Positions 46,366-55,404 of a stretch of 64,000 nucleotides of DNA are shown piece after piece (position 1 is the stretch's first letter; each line of letters opens with the position of its first letter). The notes beneath the pieces are model-generated. The model worked only from the letters and a program-made list of their open reading frames with translations, did no database searches and was not told the origin of the DNA. The stretch is taken from assembly GCF_002761295.1 (NCBI RefSeq), contig NZ_CP017881.1:2020876-2084875 (forward strand). The letters are read 5' to 3'. The DNA comes from Methanohalophilus portucalensis. GTDB lineage: Archaea; Halobacteriota; Methanosarcinia; Methanosarcinales; Methanosarcinaceae. A program made the translations under genes and the position numbers.

Positions 46366-47778
46366 TCATTTTGTAGAGGGTATATCAAGGATGAATTTTG
46401 CTCCATTTGGTGTGTTATCCTTTACTGCAATATGGCCTCCATATCTTTCTATAACCTTTTTTGAAATATACAGACCCAGTCCAGAATTGCTATCTCCGCC
46501 TTCAGTAAACCCTTCCTTGAAGATTTTGGTCTTTATTTCATCGGGGATTCCTGTGCCGTTATCCTCTATGGAAATGTGACAATACTTCCCGGAAGGTGCC
46601 ATTGTAATCCTCATTTTATTGGCTTTACCATGAGCAATTGCATTTTTTATTATATTTTCAAAAACAGAGGACAATGCATTATCTGCCAGAACTTTGCAAT
46701 GGCCATCAATGGAAATATCCATTTCAATATCTGTACCTGCAATTTTTTCTATAATTTCCTTCACTTCATAACAGTTAAGGTCTTTCCCGGTGCCTATAAG
46801 ATTTTCAAGTCCTTTCATGTCATTGATTTTTTCAAAACTGCGGTCAACAGCTTTTTTGGAAATCTGGATGTATTTTGGATTAGGCCTGGTTTCATTCATC
46901 TCCAGGGACATTTTAATAGCGCCCAGGTTATTAGCCAGGTCATGACGCAAGATCTTGTTAATTACTTTCAGCATATCGTTTGCATCGGCAAGTAAATTAT
47001 GTGACTTTACCAGTTCATTCTGCCTGGCAATATTCTCCAGTACCAGTGAAAGCACGCTGCGAATGCTCAAAGTTAAATTCAGGAATTCATGTAAACGACT
47101 CGGATAGGCTATATTTTCAAGAACAAATATTCCTTCATCCCTATCCTGCAAAGCTAGCCTGAAACAGAAACTCTTTTTCGATGGGGCTATTTTATAATAT
47201 TCATTGCTCTTAAGAAAAGCTACAATTTCCTTTTTCTGGAAATCAGTAAGATGTATGTCACTTTGTGCTTTTGTGTTATGTGCCTCAAAATAACACAGGT
47301 TTTCGGGCAGGCACATCATTGCAAAGAATTCTTTTGTATGATTTATAATGTCCTCTTTGCGATCATATGAGGAGAGAGTATAGATTGAATCCATTGCTAT
47401 TAAGTAAGAGGACATTTGCTCGCTGAGTTTGCGATTTTTTGCTTGCTTTTGTTCAAGCATTAATTCCATAAGTTTTGCATTGAGGATATAAGGATAAGCA
47501 GATTTGTCAGCGTCCTGACATTCTTCAGCCTTTATGTGGTATTTTTCATTATCAAATATATCCAGTAGCCGGGGTAAAGGTCTTTCATTTGCAGATGTAA
47601 TTATATACACAGTACCATGGCTTTCTAGCAGTTCTTGCTGTGATTCAGGGGTTAAGTACCTGAAATCCTGCATATTAAGTATGGATGCGTCTTTTAACAT
47701 CTTTTTATTGGAAGTGAGCCCCTCACCATGGACACAGAGGTCATTTGAAAGCAATAGTAGAGGGTTTTTCGATTCCAT
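46366..47778 (-). CDS. Soluble sensor histidine kinase linked to corrinoid methyltransferase operon
   Basis: 470 aa, no transmembrane segment. Residues 1-110 resemble no domain I can name with confidence; 125-250 looks GAF-like; the phospho-acceptor His279 is in ILRHDLANN; the HATPase domain has ENIIKNAIAHG, EDNGTGIPDE and GLGLYISKKV. It starts 9 bp after the UAG-containing methyltransferase, in the same direction and probably the same transcript. Methanosarcina kinases controlling methyl-sulfide genes are a precedent for kinases near methyltransferases. No response regulator is adjacent. Confidence 0.9.
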   Translation of the reverse strand: MESKNPLLLLSNDLCVHGEGLTSNKKMLKDASILNMQDFRYLTPESQQELLESHGTVYIITSANERPLPRLLDIFDNEKYHIKAEECQDADKSAYPYILNAKLMELMLEQKQAKNRKLSEQMSSYLIAMDSIYTLSSYDRKEDIINHTKEFFAMMCLPENLCYFEAHNTKAQSDIHLTDFQKKEIVAFLKSNEYYKIAPSKKSFCFRLALQDRDEGIFVLENIAYPSRLHEFLNLTLSIRSVLSLVLENIARQNELVKSHNLLADANDMLKVINKILRHDLANNLGAIKMSLEMNETRPNPKYIQISKKAVDRSFEKINDMKGLENLIGTGKDLNCYEVKEIIEKIAGTDIEMDISIDGHCKVLADNALSSVFENIIKNAIAHGKANKMRITMAPSGKYCHISIEDNGTGIPDEIKTKIFKEGFTEGGDSNSGLGLYISKKVIERYGGHIAVKDNTPNGAKFILDIPSTK

Positions 47779-47787
47779 AATGATCTG

Positions 47788-48828
47788 TTATTTTTCCAGT
47801 GGGTAACTACCATATTTTTTCACAGCATTTGCGATGTTGAGAAGTGTCTCATGAGAGACATCCCATACCATTTCCCCGTGGTTATCTGAAAGAATATATC
47901 CGCCACCATCACCTGCTTTCTGTATGGCTTCCCTCACTTTATTTTCTGTTTGTTCAGCTGTCCAGTGCCTCATTTCAATAGCATTGAGGTTGCCCAGCAG
48001 GGAGATTTTCCCTTTGCACCTGTCTTTTAGCTCGGTCAGGTCTTCCATGGCACTTACACCCAGTGCAGCAGCCCCTGTATCCTGAAGGTCTTCAAGGATT
48101 GGCATACTGCGCCCGGAACCCAGATGTGTGGCCACGGCACCATTGATATTGTCGATTGTATCTTTTGCAACCTTATATCCTGTCTCGAGGAATGTTTCCT
48201 TGGGCACTATGGTAGGGGATGATACAGGGTCAAAGTAACCAATTGCCGTAGCACCGGCTTCAAGCTGTGAGTTGGCCCATTCTGTGCAGAACTTTTTGTT
48301 CACATCCATTAATTTCCAGAACTTCTCCCTGTCCTCGTACATCAGGTCAAAATACCTGTCAAATCCCATTTGCATCACAGGTAACGAAAATGGGGACATA
48401 ACAGTTCCGATAATAGGGATCTCTTCGCCTTTTTCCCTGTAAAGAATACTGATAGCCTTACGTACCTCATCAAATCCTTTGTGTCCCATTACATCAGGAG
48501 CTTCCAGCTCATCGATTTGTTCGAATGATTCGATTATGGGTTTGCCTGCATTGGGTGGACCATCATCATAGAATACGGTTGAACCGCCCTAGGCCTGGGT
48601 TTCAAGGGAGGCATAAAAGAAAGGATAGAAACAATCATGCCCATATGTTTCCTGCATTTTAAGCTGTGCCCGGGCAACGTTTTCCCCACTTGAAAAGTAT
48701 TTCTCCGGGTGCATATTCAATAACTGTGCACCATGACCTGTAAGCAGAAGGAAATAAGGAACCCTGTCAGGTTCTTCGTGACCAAGGGTTGTAAGTACAC
48801 GTTCCATAGGTGTCATTGCGTCTTTCAT
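47788..48828 (-). CDS. UroD-family methyltransferase with in-frame UAG (codon 80)
   Basis: Read through one TAG at 48591-48589, this is a 346-aa UroD-fold methyltransferase of normal length. The part before it ends FFYASLETQA, the part after begins GGSTVFYDDGPPNAGKP, and both belong to one family domain; without read-through neither half makes sense. The MtaA/MtbA zinc motifs (HxC, GCGLAP) are replaced by THLGSG and SDNHGEM, so it is probably not a CoM methylase but a substrate- or corrinoid-side enzyme. The upstream corrinoid protein overlaps it by 4 bp. Pyrrolysine at residue 80 is inferred; a Trp/Phe codon mutated to TAG is the alternative. Confidence 0.85.
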
Positions 48829-49472
48829 TGGTGTACCTCCTCTTTATACTGGTCAATCATTTTGTATACATCAGAGGAAGTCCTTGCCATGTGATCAGCC
48901 CCGACTTCCCTGTACAACATATCATCAAACAAAAAAGGGGCACCTCCGGCAATTACCTTCGTTTTCAACCCCCTTTTATCCATACGTTTTTTTAGTTCCC
49001 TGATCTTCAGAGCAATATTCAGCATCAGGGTTGATGTGAGGAGTAGATCGATATCATCTTCATTCAGTTTCTCAACGAGCTGATCTAGATCCATATTACC
49101 GTATTCAATAATTGAATATCCTGTTGATCGCAGCATTGAAGTAACAACCTTTTTACCCAGCATGTGATAATCGCCAAGTGTAGTTATTGCTATTTTGGGG
49201 TAATCAATTCTTTCAGTACTTGCAGCAGGCAAAATCTCGTCCATAAGTTGTTCTGCAATCCTAGCTGCCATATAATTCTGGGAAAGGGCAATTTCTCCTG
49301 TATCCCAGGCGGTTCCGATTCTTGTAAGGGCAGGAGACACAATTTCATCGATCACCTGAAAAGTATCATTTTCCGAAAGGGCGCCTTCAAGTATCTGTCC
49401 AGCATAAACACGATCAAATTTAAGTAATGCACTTTCAAAATCAAGAGATTTATCTTTGTTTAAACGATTCAT
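48825..49472 (-). CDS. Corrinoid (B12-binding) methyl-carrier protein
   Basis: 215 aa, of the MtbC/MttC size class. The N-terminal helical cap (about 10-85) shields a Rossmann-like B12 domain with the base-off motif DYHMLG (Asp101, His103, Gly106), then STLMLN and IAGGAPF, which match the SxL and GG motifs. It carries methyl groups on Co and would work with the methyltransferase whose start it overlaps. It is the first gene of the three-gene operon. Confidence 0.93.
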   Translation of the reverse strand: MNRLNKDKSLDFESALLKFDRVYAGQILEGALSENDTFQVIDEIVSPALTRIGTAWDTGEIALSQNYMAARIAEQLMDEILPAASTERIDYPKIAITTLGDYHMLGKKVVTSMLRSTGYSIIEYGNMDLDQLVEKLNEDDIDLLLTSTLMLNIALKIRELKKRMDKRGLKTKVIAGGAPFLFDDMLYREVGADHMARTSSDVYKMIDQYKEEVHQ

Positions 49473-49557
49473 TATAAATGTCCTGATATATTATAAGTGG
49501 TATTTTAAAATGGATGTATTAATAGCTATCGTATAACAGTGTATATGAATAAAAGAA

Positions 49558-49590
49558 GCCCACGGCCTTAAGCCGTGGAAAAATTGAAGA
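49558..49590. terminator. Perfect hairpin; RPA terminator or IS200/IS605-type end remnant
   Basis: CCACGGC-CTTAA-GCCGTGG (49560-49578) is a perfect 7-bp stem. On the minus strand it follows the RPA stop by 26 bp and runs into GGCTTCTTTTATTC, which suits a terminator. On the plus strand GAAGCCCACGGC...GCCGTGG resembles the right-end hairpin of IS200/IS605 elements. No transposase or TnpB is nearby. Confidence 0.5.
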
Positions 49591-49604
49591 CAAAATTCAA
49601 GTTT

Positions 49605-50774
49605 TCAGGAAACGATCACTTTACTTCGTCCTCCGGCATTGAGCTCCACTTCCTCATTGAAACCGGATTTAGCAAAAGCATCGATGATCTTAATAGGTGT
49701 ATCTATATCGACTTTGTCCACAAGCTCGGCCTTTTCATCCCAGAGTGCAATCCTGATCCTGCCCGTCTCATCGGAGACATATATATTGGAAACCTTCCCT
49801 TCACTGCCATTGCTGCGGCTAAATTCCTTGAGGTCTCCCATACCGGAAACTGCTCCTTTGATTGAGTAGGGCTGGCCGGGGATTATGTCGGCAATCGGGG
49901 TATAATCTTCTTCAAACTCCACTTCTCTGTCGGTTTTGCGCAGACTGCTGTGGTTGCCTACCTGTATCTCTACTTCCTGGCTGTAGTTGTTAAGCCGGGC
50001 ATAACCATTGATTATTTCCACACTATCCCCGGTTTCCAGTTTATCTGCAAGTTCGGTACGTCCATCCCACAGGGTAATCCGGATCTTGCCGGTTTCATCC
50101 CCTATTGTAATGTTGCGTACCCGTCCTTCAGAACCATCACGTTTCTGGAAAGTACGCACATCCGATACATCCAGCACCATTCCAACGACATTTACATCAG
50201 AATCCCCGTCCTTTATCTCCGAGATACCGGAGAGGTTAATATTTGCTTTGACATTTTCCTCACTTTCAGAAATGCCTCCCCCTCTGCCGATATTCACTTC
50301 AATTCCTGAATAACCTTCTTTGGCGTAGCCACTGATATTGTAACTCTTACCGGCACTGATATCCCCGGTTTTCAAAAGGTCTGCAAGATCATCCCAGAGG
50401 GTTACCCTGATCGAACCTGTTTCATCCGCCACTATAATATTTCCAACCCTGCCTGTGGTGCCATCATCACGGCTGAATTCCTTTGGTTCAAAAACAGAAA
50501 CGGCCTTTCCTGTGAAATTCACGTTGGATGATGCCTCATTTATGTCTGCAATCTTGATCGTCTCAACGCCCGCCTCCGTAGCACCGAGGTTATGTGCTAC
50601 CAGCAGGGCGGCTGTCTGGACATCACAGAGGTTATGCATCTCCTCTATTTTTTCCTCTACCTTTGCTTCAAATTCTTCCCTGGAAATTATGCCTTCCAGT
50701 TTTTCATATACTGTATCGATATCGTCCATCAGCACACCTGCAATCTTTGATAATAATGAATAGTTAGTCTTCAT
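49605..50774 (-). CDS. Replication protein A (RPA), three OB folds
   Basis: Single-stranded DNA-binding protein, 389 aa, with three tandem OB folds recognisable by repeated strand motifs: TGSIRVTLWDD, TGKIRITLWDG and TGRIRIALWDE (about residues 110-125, 210-225 and 340-355). No zinc finger follows, so this is a multi-OB archaeal RPA like the Methanosarcina paralogs; others probably exist elsewhere. It is divergent from kptA. Confidence 0.93.
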   Translation of the reverse strand: MKTNYSLLSKIAGVLMDDIDTVYEKLEGIISREEFEAKVEEKIEEMHNLCDVQTAALLVAHNLGATEAGVETIKIADINEASSNVNFTGKAVSVFEPKEFSRDDGTTGRVGNIIVADETGSIRVTLWDDLADLLKTGDISAGKSYNISGYAKEGYSGIEVNIGRGGGISESEENVKANINLSGISEIKDGDSDVNVVGMVLDVSDVRTFQKRDGSEGRVRNITIGDETGKIRITLWDGRTELADKLETGDSVEIINGYARLNNYSQEVEIQVGNHSSLRKTDREVEFEEDYTPIADIIPGQPYSIKGAVSGMGDLKEFSRSNGSEGKVSNIYVSDETGRIRIALWDEKAELVDKVDIDTPIKIIDAFAKSGFNEEVELNAGGRSKVIVS

Positions 50775-50857
50775 TGCAGGACGAATGTGATAAACCTAAC
50801 GAAACCGGTCATTCCGATAATATAATTAACCATAAGTTCCATCCCTCTCCTGATATC

Positions 50858-51481
50858 ATGATCCGAAAGTGTGGAGAACACGGCTATTTCCGTGGTGAGG
50901 AATGCCCCCAATGCGGGGAAAGAGGTAAATTTATGCTCGATGATGAGCATGAGATGAGACTGGGACGTTTCGTTTCCGGTGTCCTCAGGCATTTTCCGGA
51001 TGATGTAGGGCTGGATATGGACGCTCAGGGCTGGATCGAGCTTGATGCTTTTTGTGAGGCAATGAAAAAACGGTATAAGTGGGCAGGCAAGACGCGTCTG
51101 GTGTCCCTTGTGGAATCTGATCCCAAACAGAGATATGAAATTGATGACTCTTTTATACGTGCCCGCTATGGTCATTCTATAGATGTGGATCTTGATTATC
51201 CCCTGTATGATTCTGATGTACTCTATTATGGGGTAAGTCAGGAAGAGGTTGATATGCTTCTGGAAAATGGTATCAAACCTTACAGGCAGACCTATATTCA
51301 TCTGAGTAATACCAGCCAGCGAGCAAGACAGGCGGCATCGGTGCATACCGATAATCCGGTTATACTTGAGATAGATGCAGCCAGTGCTGCAAAAGATGGA
51401 TACGAGTTCCTCTGTGCCAACGACGAGATAGTACTCAGCAAAGAAGTTCTACCTGAATATATAGAAGTTGCAGATGAATAA
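50858..51481 (+). CDS. kptA: RNA 2'-phosphotransferase KptA/Tpt1
   Basis: Removes a 2'-phosphate from RNA using NAD+. A zinc ribbon (CGEHGYF ... CPQCGERG) precedes the transferase domain with LGRFVSGVLRH, RARYGHS and the YIHLSNT segment. From ATG 50858 it is about 207 aa; ATG 50774, which overlaps the divergent RPA start by 1 bp, gives 235 aa with an unconserved lead. Its role in archaea is unclear since splicing there does not leave a 2'-phosphate. Confidence 0.92.
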   Translation: MIRKCGEHGYFRGEECPQCGERGKFMLDDEHEMRLGRFVSGVLRHFPDDVGLDMDAQGWIELDAFCEAMKKRYKWAGKTRLVSLVESDPKQRYEIDDSFIRARYGHSIDVDLDYPLYDSDVLYYGVSQEEVDMLLENGIKPYRQTYIHLSNTSQRARQAASVHTDNPVILEIDAASAAKDGYEFLCANDEIVLSKEVLPEYIEVADE

Positions 51482-51837
51482 ATAATCTCCCGTTAAATGG
51501 GGAAAGACCAACAGCAGACCCCCATATTTCCACTGGAGACACATCTACATTTTTATTTTAGTCTGATCTTTTTGTTCTTTGGTAAGTACCATAAAGTTCT
51601 TAAAGGACAAAATCCAACTAGAATTGGTCATTAAAATTATATGATCATTATTAACATTATCAAATTTCATTAGGTGTTATGATCTAATGAATAATCAGCC
51701 AATGCAGATAAATTTGGATCATTACGATTGGCTGCCAACATGGGCGGCCAATGATCAATAAAACGGAAGCATTATCAGATTTCATCACTCATAGAAGCAT
51801 ATATTTCCGATAGGGTCGGTTATATAACATTGGATAA
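51482..51837. other. AT-rich intergenic DNA upstream of dnaG
   Basis: No protein gene or RNA gene is recognised here. It is AT-rich, with repeated short words such as GGATCATTA and GGCCAATGATCA and possible direct repeats of ATTGGCTGCC/TGGGCGGCC near 51727-51750, but no clear element. Confidence 0.5.
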
Positions 51838-51869
51838 TTTATATAAGATCCAATCACACAAGCAAAATT

Positions 51870-52012
51870 GAACTTAAACAAGTTAGTTCACAGTCTTATG
51901 TGTTCATTCGGACTGTTGGTACAACATTTGTCCGTGGGGGACAAAAGCATAGAGCCGGCATTATCCGGGCTTGATGTGGTGACTTCTGGAAATATATTCT
52001 GTTTTTCTTTGT
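51870..52012 (+). ncRNA. Candidate small RNA or structured dnaG leader
   Basis: A TATA box TTTATATAAG (51838-51847) predicts initiation near 51870. Hairpins follow: GTTG-GTA-CAAC (51914-51924), TTTGTCC-GTGGG-GGACAAA (51927-51945, 7 bp) and AGCCGG.../CCGGGCT (51953-51971). A T-rich tract comes at 52002-52012, then dnaG at 52062. Either a small RNA ends at the T-tract or this is a structured dnaG leader. Confidence 0.45.
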
Positions 52013-52061
52013 TCTGATCGCGATTTTAATGCATTCTCTAAGAATAAGGAGTGAATCAACA

Positions 52062-53381
52062 ATGCAAAGTACTGATACAACAAAGTATATCATTCATTCA
52101 AAAATCAATGCTGACGGGGTGATAGAACGCCCTGATATTGTAGGAGCTATCTTCGGACAGACCGAAGGTTTGCTGGGGTCTGATCTTGATCTGCGTGATC
52201 TCCAGAAGACCGGCAGGATCGGCAGGATCGAGGTCGTTGTAAGCACCAAGGGTGGAAAGACCAAGGGCAACATACACATTCCTTCCAGTCTGGACAGGAT
52301 CGAGACATCAATCCTCGCAGCATCACTGGAAACCATTGACAGGGTAGGTCCCTGTTCTGCGAACATCGAAGTTAGCAATATAGAGGATGTGCGTGCGACC
52401 AAACGCAAACACATAGTCGAAAGGGCCAAATTCATTCTCACAGGTATGTTCGATGCCAACTTGCCTGAATCCCAGGAAATCGCTGACGAAGTACGTCAAT
52501 CCGTACGCGTCGAAGAAATGCAGTTCTTTGGCAAGAATAAGAATATCCCCTGCGGTCCCAATGTACTTGATTCCGATGCCATTGTAGTGGTAGAAGGACG
52601 TGCCGATGTCCTGAACCTGCTGCGTTATGGTATCAAGAATGCCATCTGTGTGGGTGGTACGAATGTGCCTCCTGAGGTTGCAGAACTTACCCGGAAAAAG
52701 ACCGTAACCGCATTTACCGATGGTGACAGGGGAGGCAAGCTCATTATCAAGGAACTGCTGCAGGTAGCAGATATCGATTATGTGGCACGTGCTCCTGATG
52801 GTAAAACGGTTGAGGATCTTGTACAGAGGGAAATAATACGTTCCCTTCGCCAGAAAGTACCGGTAGAACAGGCAATGGAAGCCTATTCTATCGATAAACC
52901 TGCTGAAAAAGCCAAACCATCCACCCCTTCAGGTCCTAAAAAAGGTGGCCGTATCGCCCGGGTTCCAAAACGTGAAAAAAGGGTCAAACCCGATCGTCCC
53001 AGGAATCCCGCTGCCAAAATTAAAAAGATCGCCGAGCCACCCATCAAAAAAGAAAAGCCAAAACCTTCCAGGTCAAAACCTACAACCTCGCAACATCCCG
53101 TTCTGAAACGTTTAAGTCCTCATTCGGAATCGCTTGCAGGTACCCTTGGAGCACGCCTGCTTGACCAGGATGATAAGGTTGTCAATGAAACACCTGTACG
53201 TGATCTTGTGAATACCTTGAAGAATTCAGAGAATAATGTAAAAAGTGTGGTATTTGATGGTGTTGTTACCCAGCGTATACTGGACATAGCATCCAACAAA
53301 GGGATCGATACCCTGATCGGCGTGAAAAAAGGCAATATCACAAAAAGTCCTGCAAACGTAAAGGTTTATACGTCTGCCTGA
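52062..53381 (+). CDS. dnaG: DnaG-type primase
   Basis: 439 aa from ATG 52062, chosen because AAGGAGTGA precedes it. The N-terminal archaeal DnaG domain is followed by TOPRIM with [15 protein letters not shown] and TDGDRGG. A long basic Pro/Lys linker (about 285-350) precedes a C-terminal domain. Archaeal DnaG binds the exosome and takes part in RNA turnover, with possible primase activity. Confidence 0.95.
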   Translation: MQSTDTTKYIIHSKINADGVIERPDIVGAIFGQTEGLLGSDLDLRDLQKTGRIGRIEVVVSTKGGKTKGNIHIPSSLDRIETSILAASLETIDRVGPCSANIEVSNIEDVRATKRKHIVERAKFILTGMFDANLPESQEIADEVRQSVRVEEMQFFGKNKNIPCGPNVLDSDAIVVVEGRADVLNLLRYGIKNAICVGGTNVPPEVAELTRKKTVTAFTDGDRGGKLIIKELLQVADIDYVARAPDGKTVEDLVQREIIRSLRQKVPVEQAMEAYSIDKPAEKAKPSTPSGPKKGGRIARVPKREKRVKPDRPRNPAAKIKKIAEPPIKKEKPKPSRSKPTTSQHPVLKRLSPHSESLAGTLGARLLDQDDKVVNETPVRDLVNTLKNSENNVKSVVFDGVVTQRILDIASNKGIDTLIGVKKGNITKSPANVKVYTSA

Positions 53382-53426
53382 TCCATATCCCATAAATTAT
53401 ATCAATATTTCACACCTCTCCTTTGC

Positions 53427-53903
53427 ATGAGGAAATTCTTGCAGAGGAGAGGCCTGCTTTTTTTGTTATTGGTTTTAATGCTGTTTACGTCGGGCTGTTC
53501 TGACATAGGGGACACGGTGAATGATGTTAATGAAACCGTGGCTCAGGGCAAGGAAGATGTTGAGTACCTGAAATGGATGAAGGGTTCACTCGATGTCATT
53601 CATTCCGATTATGCAGATATCAAACAGTCTCTTGAAGCCCGGGATGTGGTAATACTGGAAAGAGCTGCTGGCAACCTTACTACTCACTGCAGGGAATCCA
53701 AAGAAACAATGCAATCTTTCAGTCCATCTCCCAGCCTGCAACCTGTGACTGAGAGGTACAGTCAAATTCTCAATCAATCCTGCAGTCTGGGTACTTTTCT
53801 GGAAGAAAATGCAGCCACTCTTAATGTCACAAATGAAACAACCCTGAAGAGAGTTGAGAAAAATATGGCTTTTGTAAATTATTCGTTAATTCTCAACAAT
53901 TGA
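53427..53903 (+). CDS. Predicted lipoprotein, unknown function
   Basis: 158 aa. Basic start (MRKFLQRRG), hydrophobic core and lipobox FTSGC (Cys24). The mature part is helical, with heptad-like patterns and several N-glycosylation-like NxT/S sites (NET, NLT, NQS). No domain is recognised. It follows dnaG by 45 bp on the same strand. Confidence 0.75.
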   Translation: MRKFLQRRGLLFLLLVLMLFTSGCSDIGDTVNDVNETVAQGKEDVEYLKWMKGSLDVIHSDYADIKQSLEARDVVILERAAGNLTTHCRESKETMQSFSPSPSLQPVTERYSQILNQSCSLGTFLEENAATLNVTNETTLKRVEKNMAFVNYSLILNN

Positions 53904-53997
53904 AAGTCAAACCTGATTGTAATATGGATTAGTTGCCATCTTTGGACATTTAAAAACATAACGAAAAATAAGAAACTATATATATTATAGATTATTT

Positions 53998-54120
53998 GAG
54001 GGGAATAGTTGAGGAATACTGCGAAAATCCCCCCAAACTCCCCCAATTGAGTATTGCAGTACTGATCCTCCAAAACTCATCCCCCATCATCGAGTATTCC
54101 TCAACAACCCCCTCTTTTTG
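53998..54120 (+). ncRNA. Candidate small RNA with C-rich loop
   Basis: A TATA box (CTATATATATTATAG, 53976-53990) lies about 25 bp before a long stem. GAGGGG (53998-54003) and GTTGAGGAATACT (54008-54020) pair exactly with AGTATTCCTCAAC (54093-54105) and CCCCTC (54109-54114), followed by TTTTT. The loop contains three runs of five or six C (near 54029, 54039 and 54081), suited to pairing with G-rich Shine-Dalgarno sites. No ORF fits. Confidence 0.65.
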
Positions 54121-54218
54121 GTCTTCTTTTTTCAAACCTTAGCCCGGCTATTGGTACATAATTAATTAAAAAGATTTAAAGAAAAAAGAGAGACTGGATT
54201 ATTGCTTACCTGAGTTTT

Positions 54219-55286
54219 TCAGGAAAGGATTACTTCCAGCTTTTCCTGCTCTGCTGCAAGTTTGACTTCCTGGGAAATACGTTTGCCTGTGGATAATCCT
54301 TCTTCTATGAAATCAGAGTATGGCGAACCATTGGTGTATATATTGGTACCTGCTACTATCCTGGCTGAAATCTCGAATACCTTGATCTCAAGCTGGTCTG
54401 TAAAAACCGTTTCCAGACAGAAGGATCCGATCATGCCGCCAAACAATTTGAGGGATTCTTCCACAACCTGTTCTCCGAGAGAAAATATCTTGGGCATCAG
54501 TGATTCCCTGGCTACCAGGGGGATATTGCCGGTAACAACATAGGTCGGTTGCACACTTGCTTTTTCCAGTTCTTTAGGAGAACCCAGACGGAATATCTCA
54601 TCGGCATTGGATTCGACACGTCTGTCCATACTCAGCATTTCAAGTGTTCCGTTACTGAGTTTGTATCCTTCTTGCCTGAGTGGTGAATAGAAGAAGTGCA
54701 GATAATAGCGTGTGCCTACAATAAATTCCTGGACGGTGTACTTCTCACTTTCATCGATATTTTCCAGGAATTCCTCATAGTTCTTGGCAATGAAGAAACC
54801 GCGTCCTCCTTTGGCACCATGATATTTGACCATTACAGGACCGTGGATGTCTTCGGGTTCTACAAGCCGGGGCATGTGAATTCCTGCTCCCTCCAGCCAT
54901 TCCCGCTCTTTTGTGCGGTCTGATTCCCAATTGAGTACAGCACGGTTACCAAAGGTGGGTACTTCAAGATCAAGGAATTTATCGGCACCCATGTATTCCA
55001 CAAAGGAACCATGAGGTATTATTATGGCGTTTTTCTGTCTTAAAAGGGGGGCGATATCGGGTATATTCTTGTAACTGTCAACGGAAATGAACTCATCGGG
55101 TTTGGCCAGGGGATAGGCATTATAAAAGCGCGGAGGTTCACCTATGCAAATTCCGATTGTTTTTAACCCCTCTTTCCTGGCTCCATGGAATATCTGGAGG
55201 CTGGAATGAGAACATACCGTTGCAATCGCCAGGTCCTCGGTATTGTAGTCTTTCAGGATGTCGGAGATCTGCTTTTTCGTGATCAT
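54219..55286 (-). CDS. purP: Formate-dependent IMP precursor synthetase PurP
   Basis: ATP-grasp ligase that formylates AICAR with formate and ATP in archaeal purine synthesis, 355 aa. Typical segments are ATVCSHSSLQIFHGAR, IIPHGSFVEYMG, GNRAVLNWESDR, VKYHGAKGGRGFF and FEISARIVAGTNIY. It replaces the folate-dependent bacterial PurH activity. It is divergent from the helix-turn-helix protein gene; no operator is obvious in the 118-bp gap. Confidence 0.95.
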   Translation of the reverse strand: MITKKQISDILKDYNTEDLAIATVCSHSSLQIFHGARKEGLKTIGICIGEPPRFYNAYPLAKPDEFISVDSYKNIPDIAPLLRQKNAIIIPHGSFVEYMGADKFLDLEVPTFGNRAVLNWESDRTKEREWLEGAGIHMPRLVEPEDIHGPVMVKYHGAKGGRGFFIAKNYEEFLENIDESEKYTVQEFIVGTRYYLHFFYSPLRQEGYKLSNGTLEMLSMDRRVESNADEIFRLGSPKELEKASVQPTYVVTGNIPLVARESLMPKIFSLGEQVVEESLKLFGGMIGSFCLETVFTDQLEIKVFEISARIVAGTNIYTNGSPYSDFIEEGLSTGKRISQEVKLAAEQEKLEVILS

Positions 55287-55404
55287 GATATCGCCTTAAA
55301 AGTTACATTACATTGTCGGAAGTGATATTTAAATTTAAGGATTGTTACGAAGCAGCCCGCACATTACACTAAGTTTATTAGTTTATTGATTGATACTCCT
55401 CTAT

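Noticed and set aside
48589..48591. TAG in the methyltransferase taken as a true stop giving two separate genes
   Set aside because: The 79-residue and the downstream pieces are parts of one UroD fold, the second piece has no start or ribosome-binding site at its beginning, and the combined length is normal.
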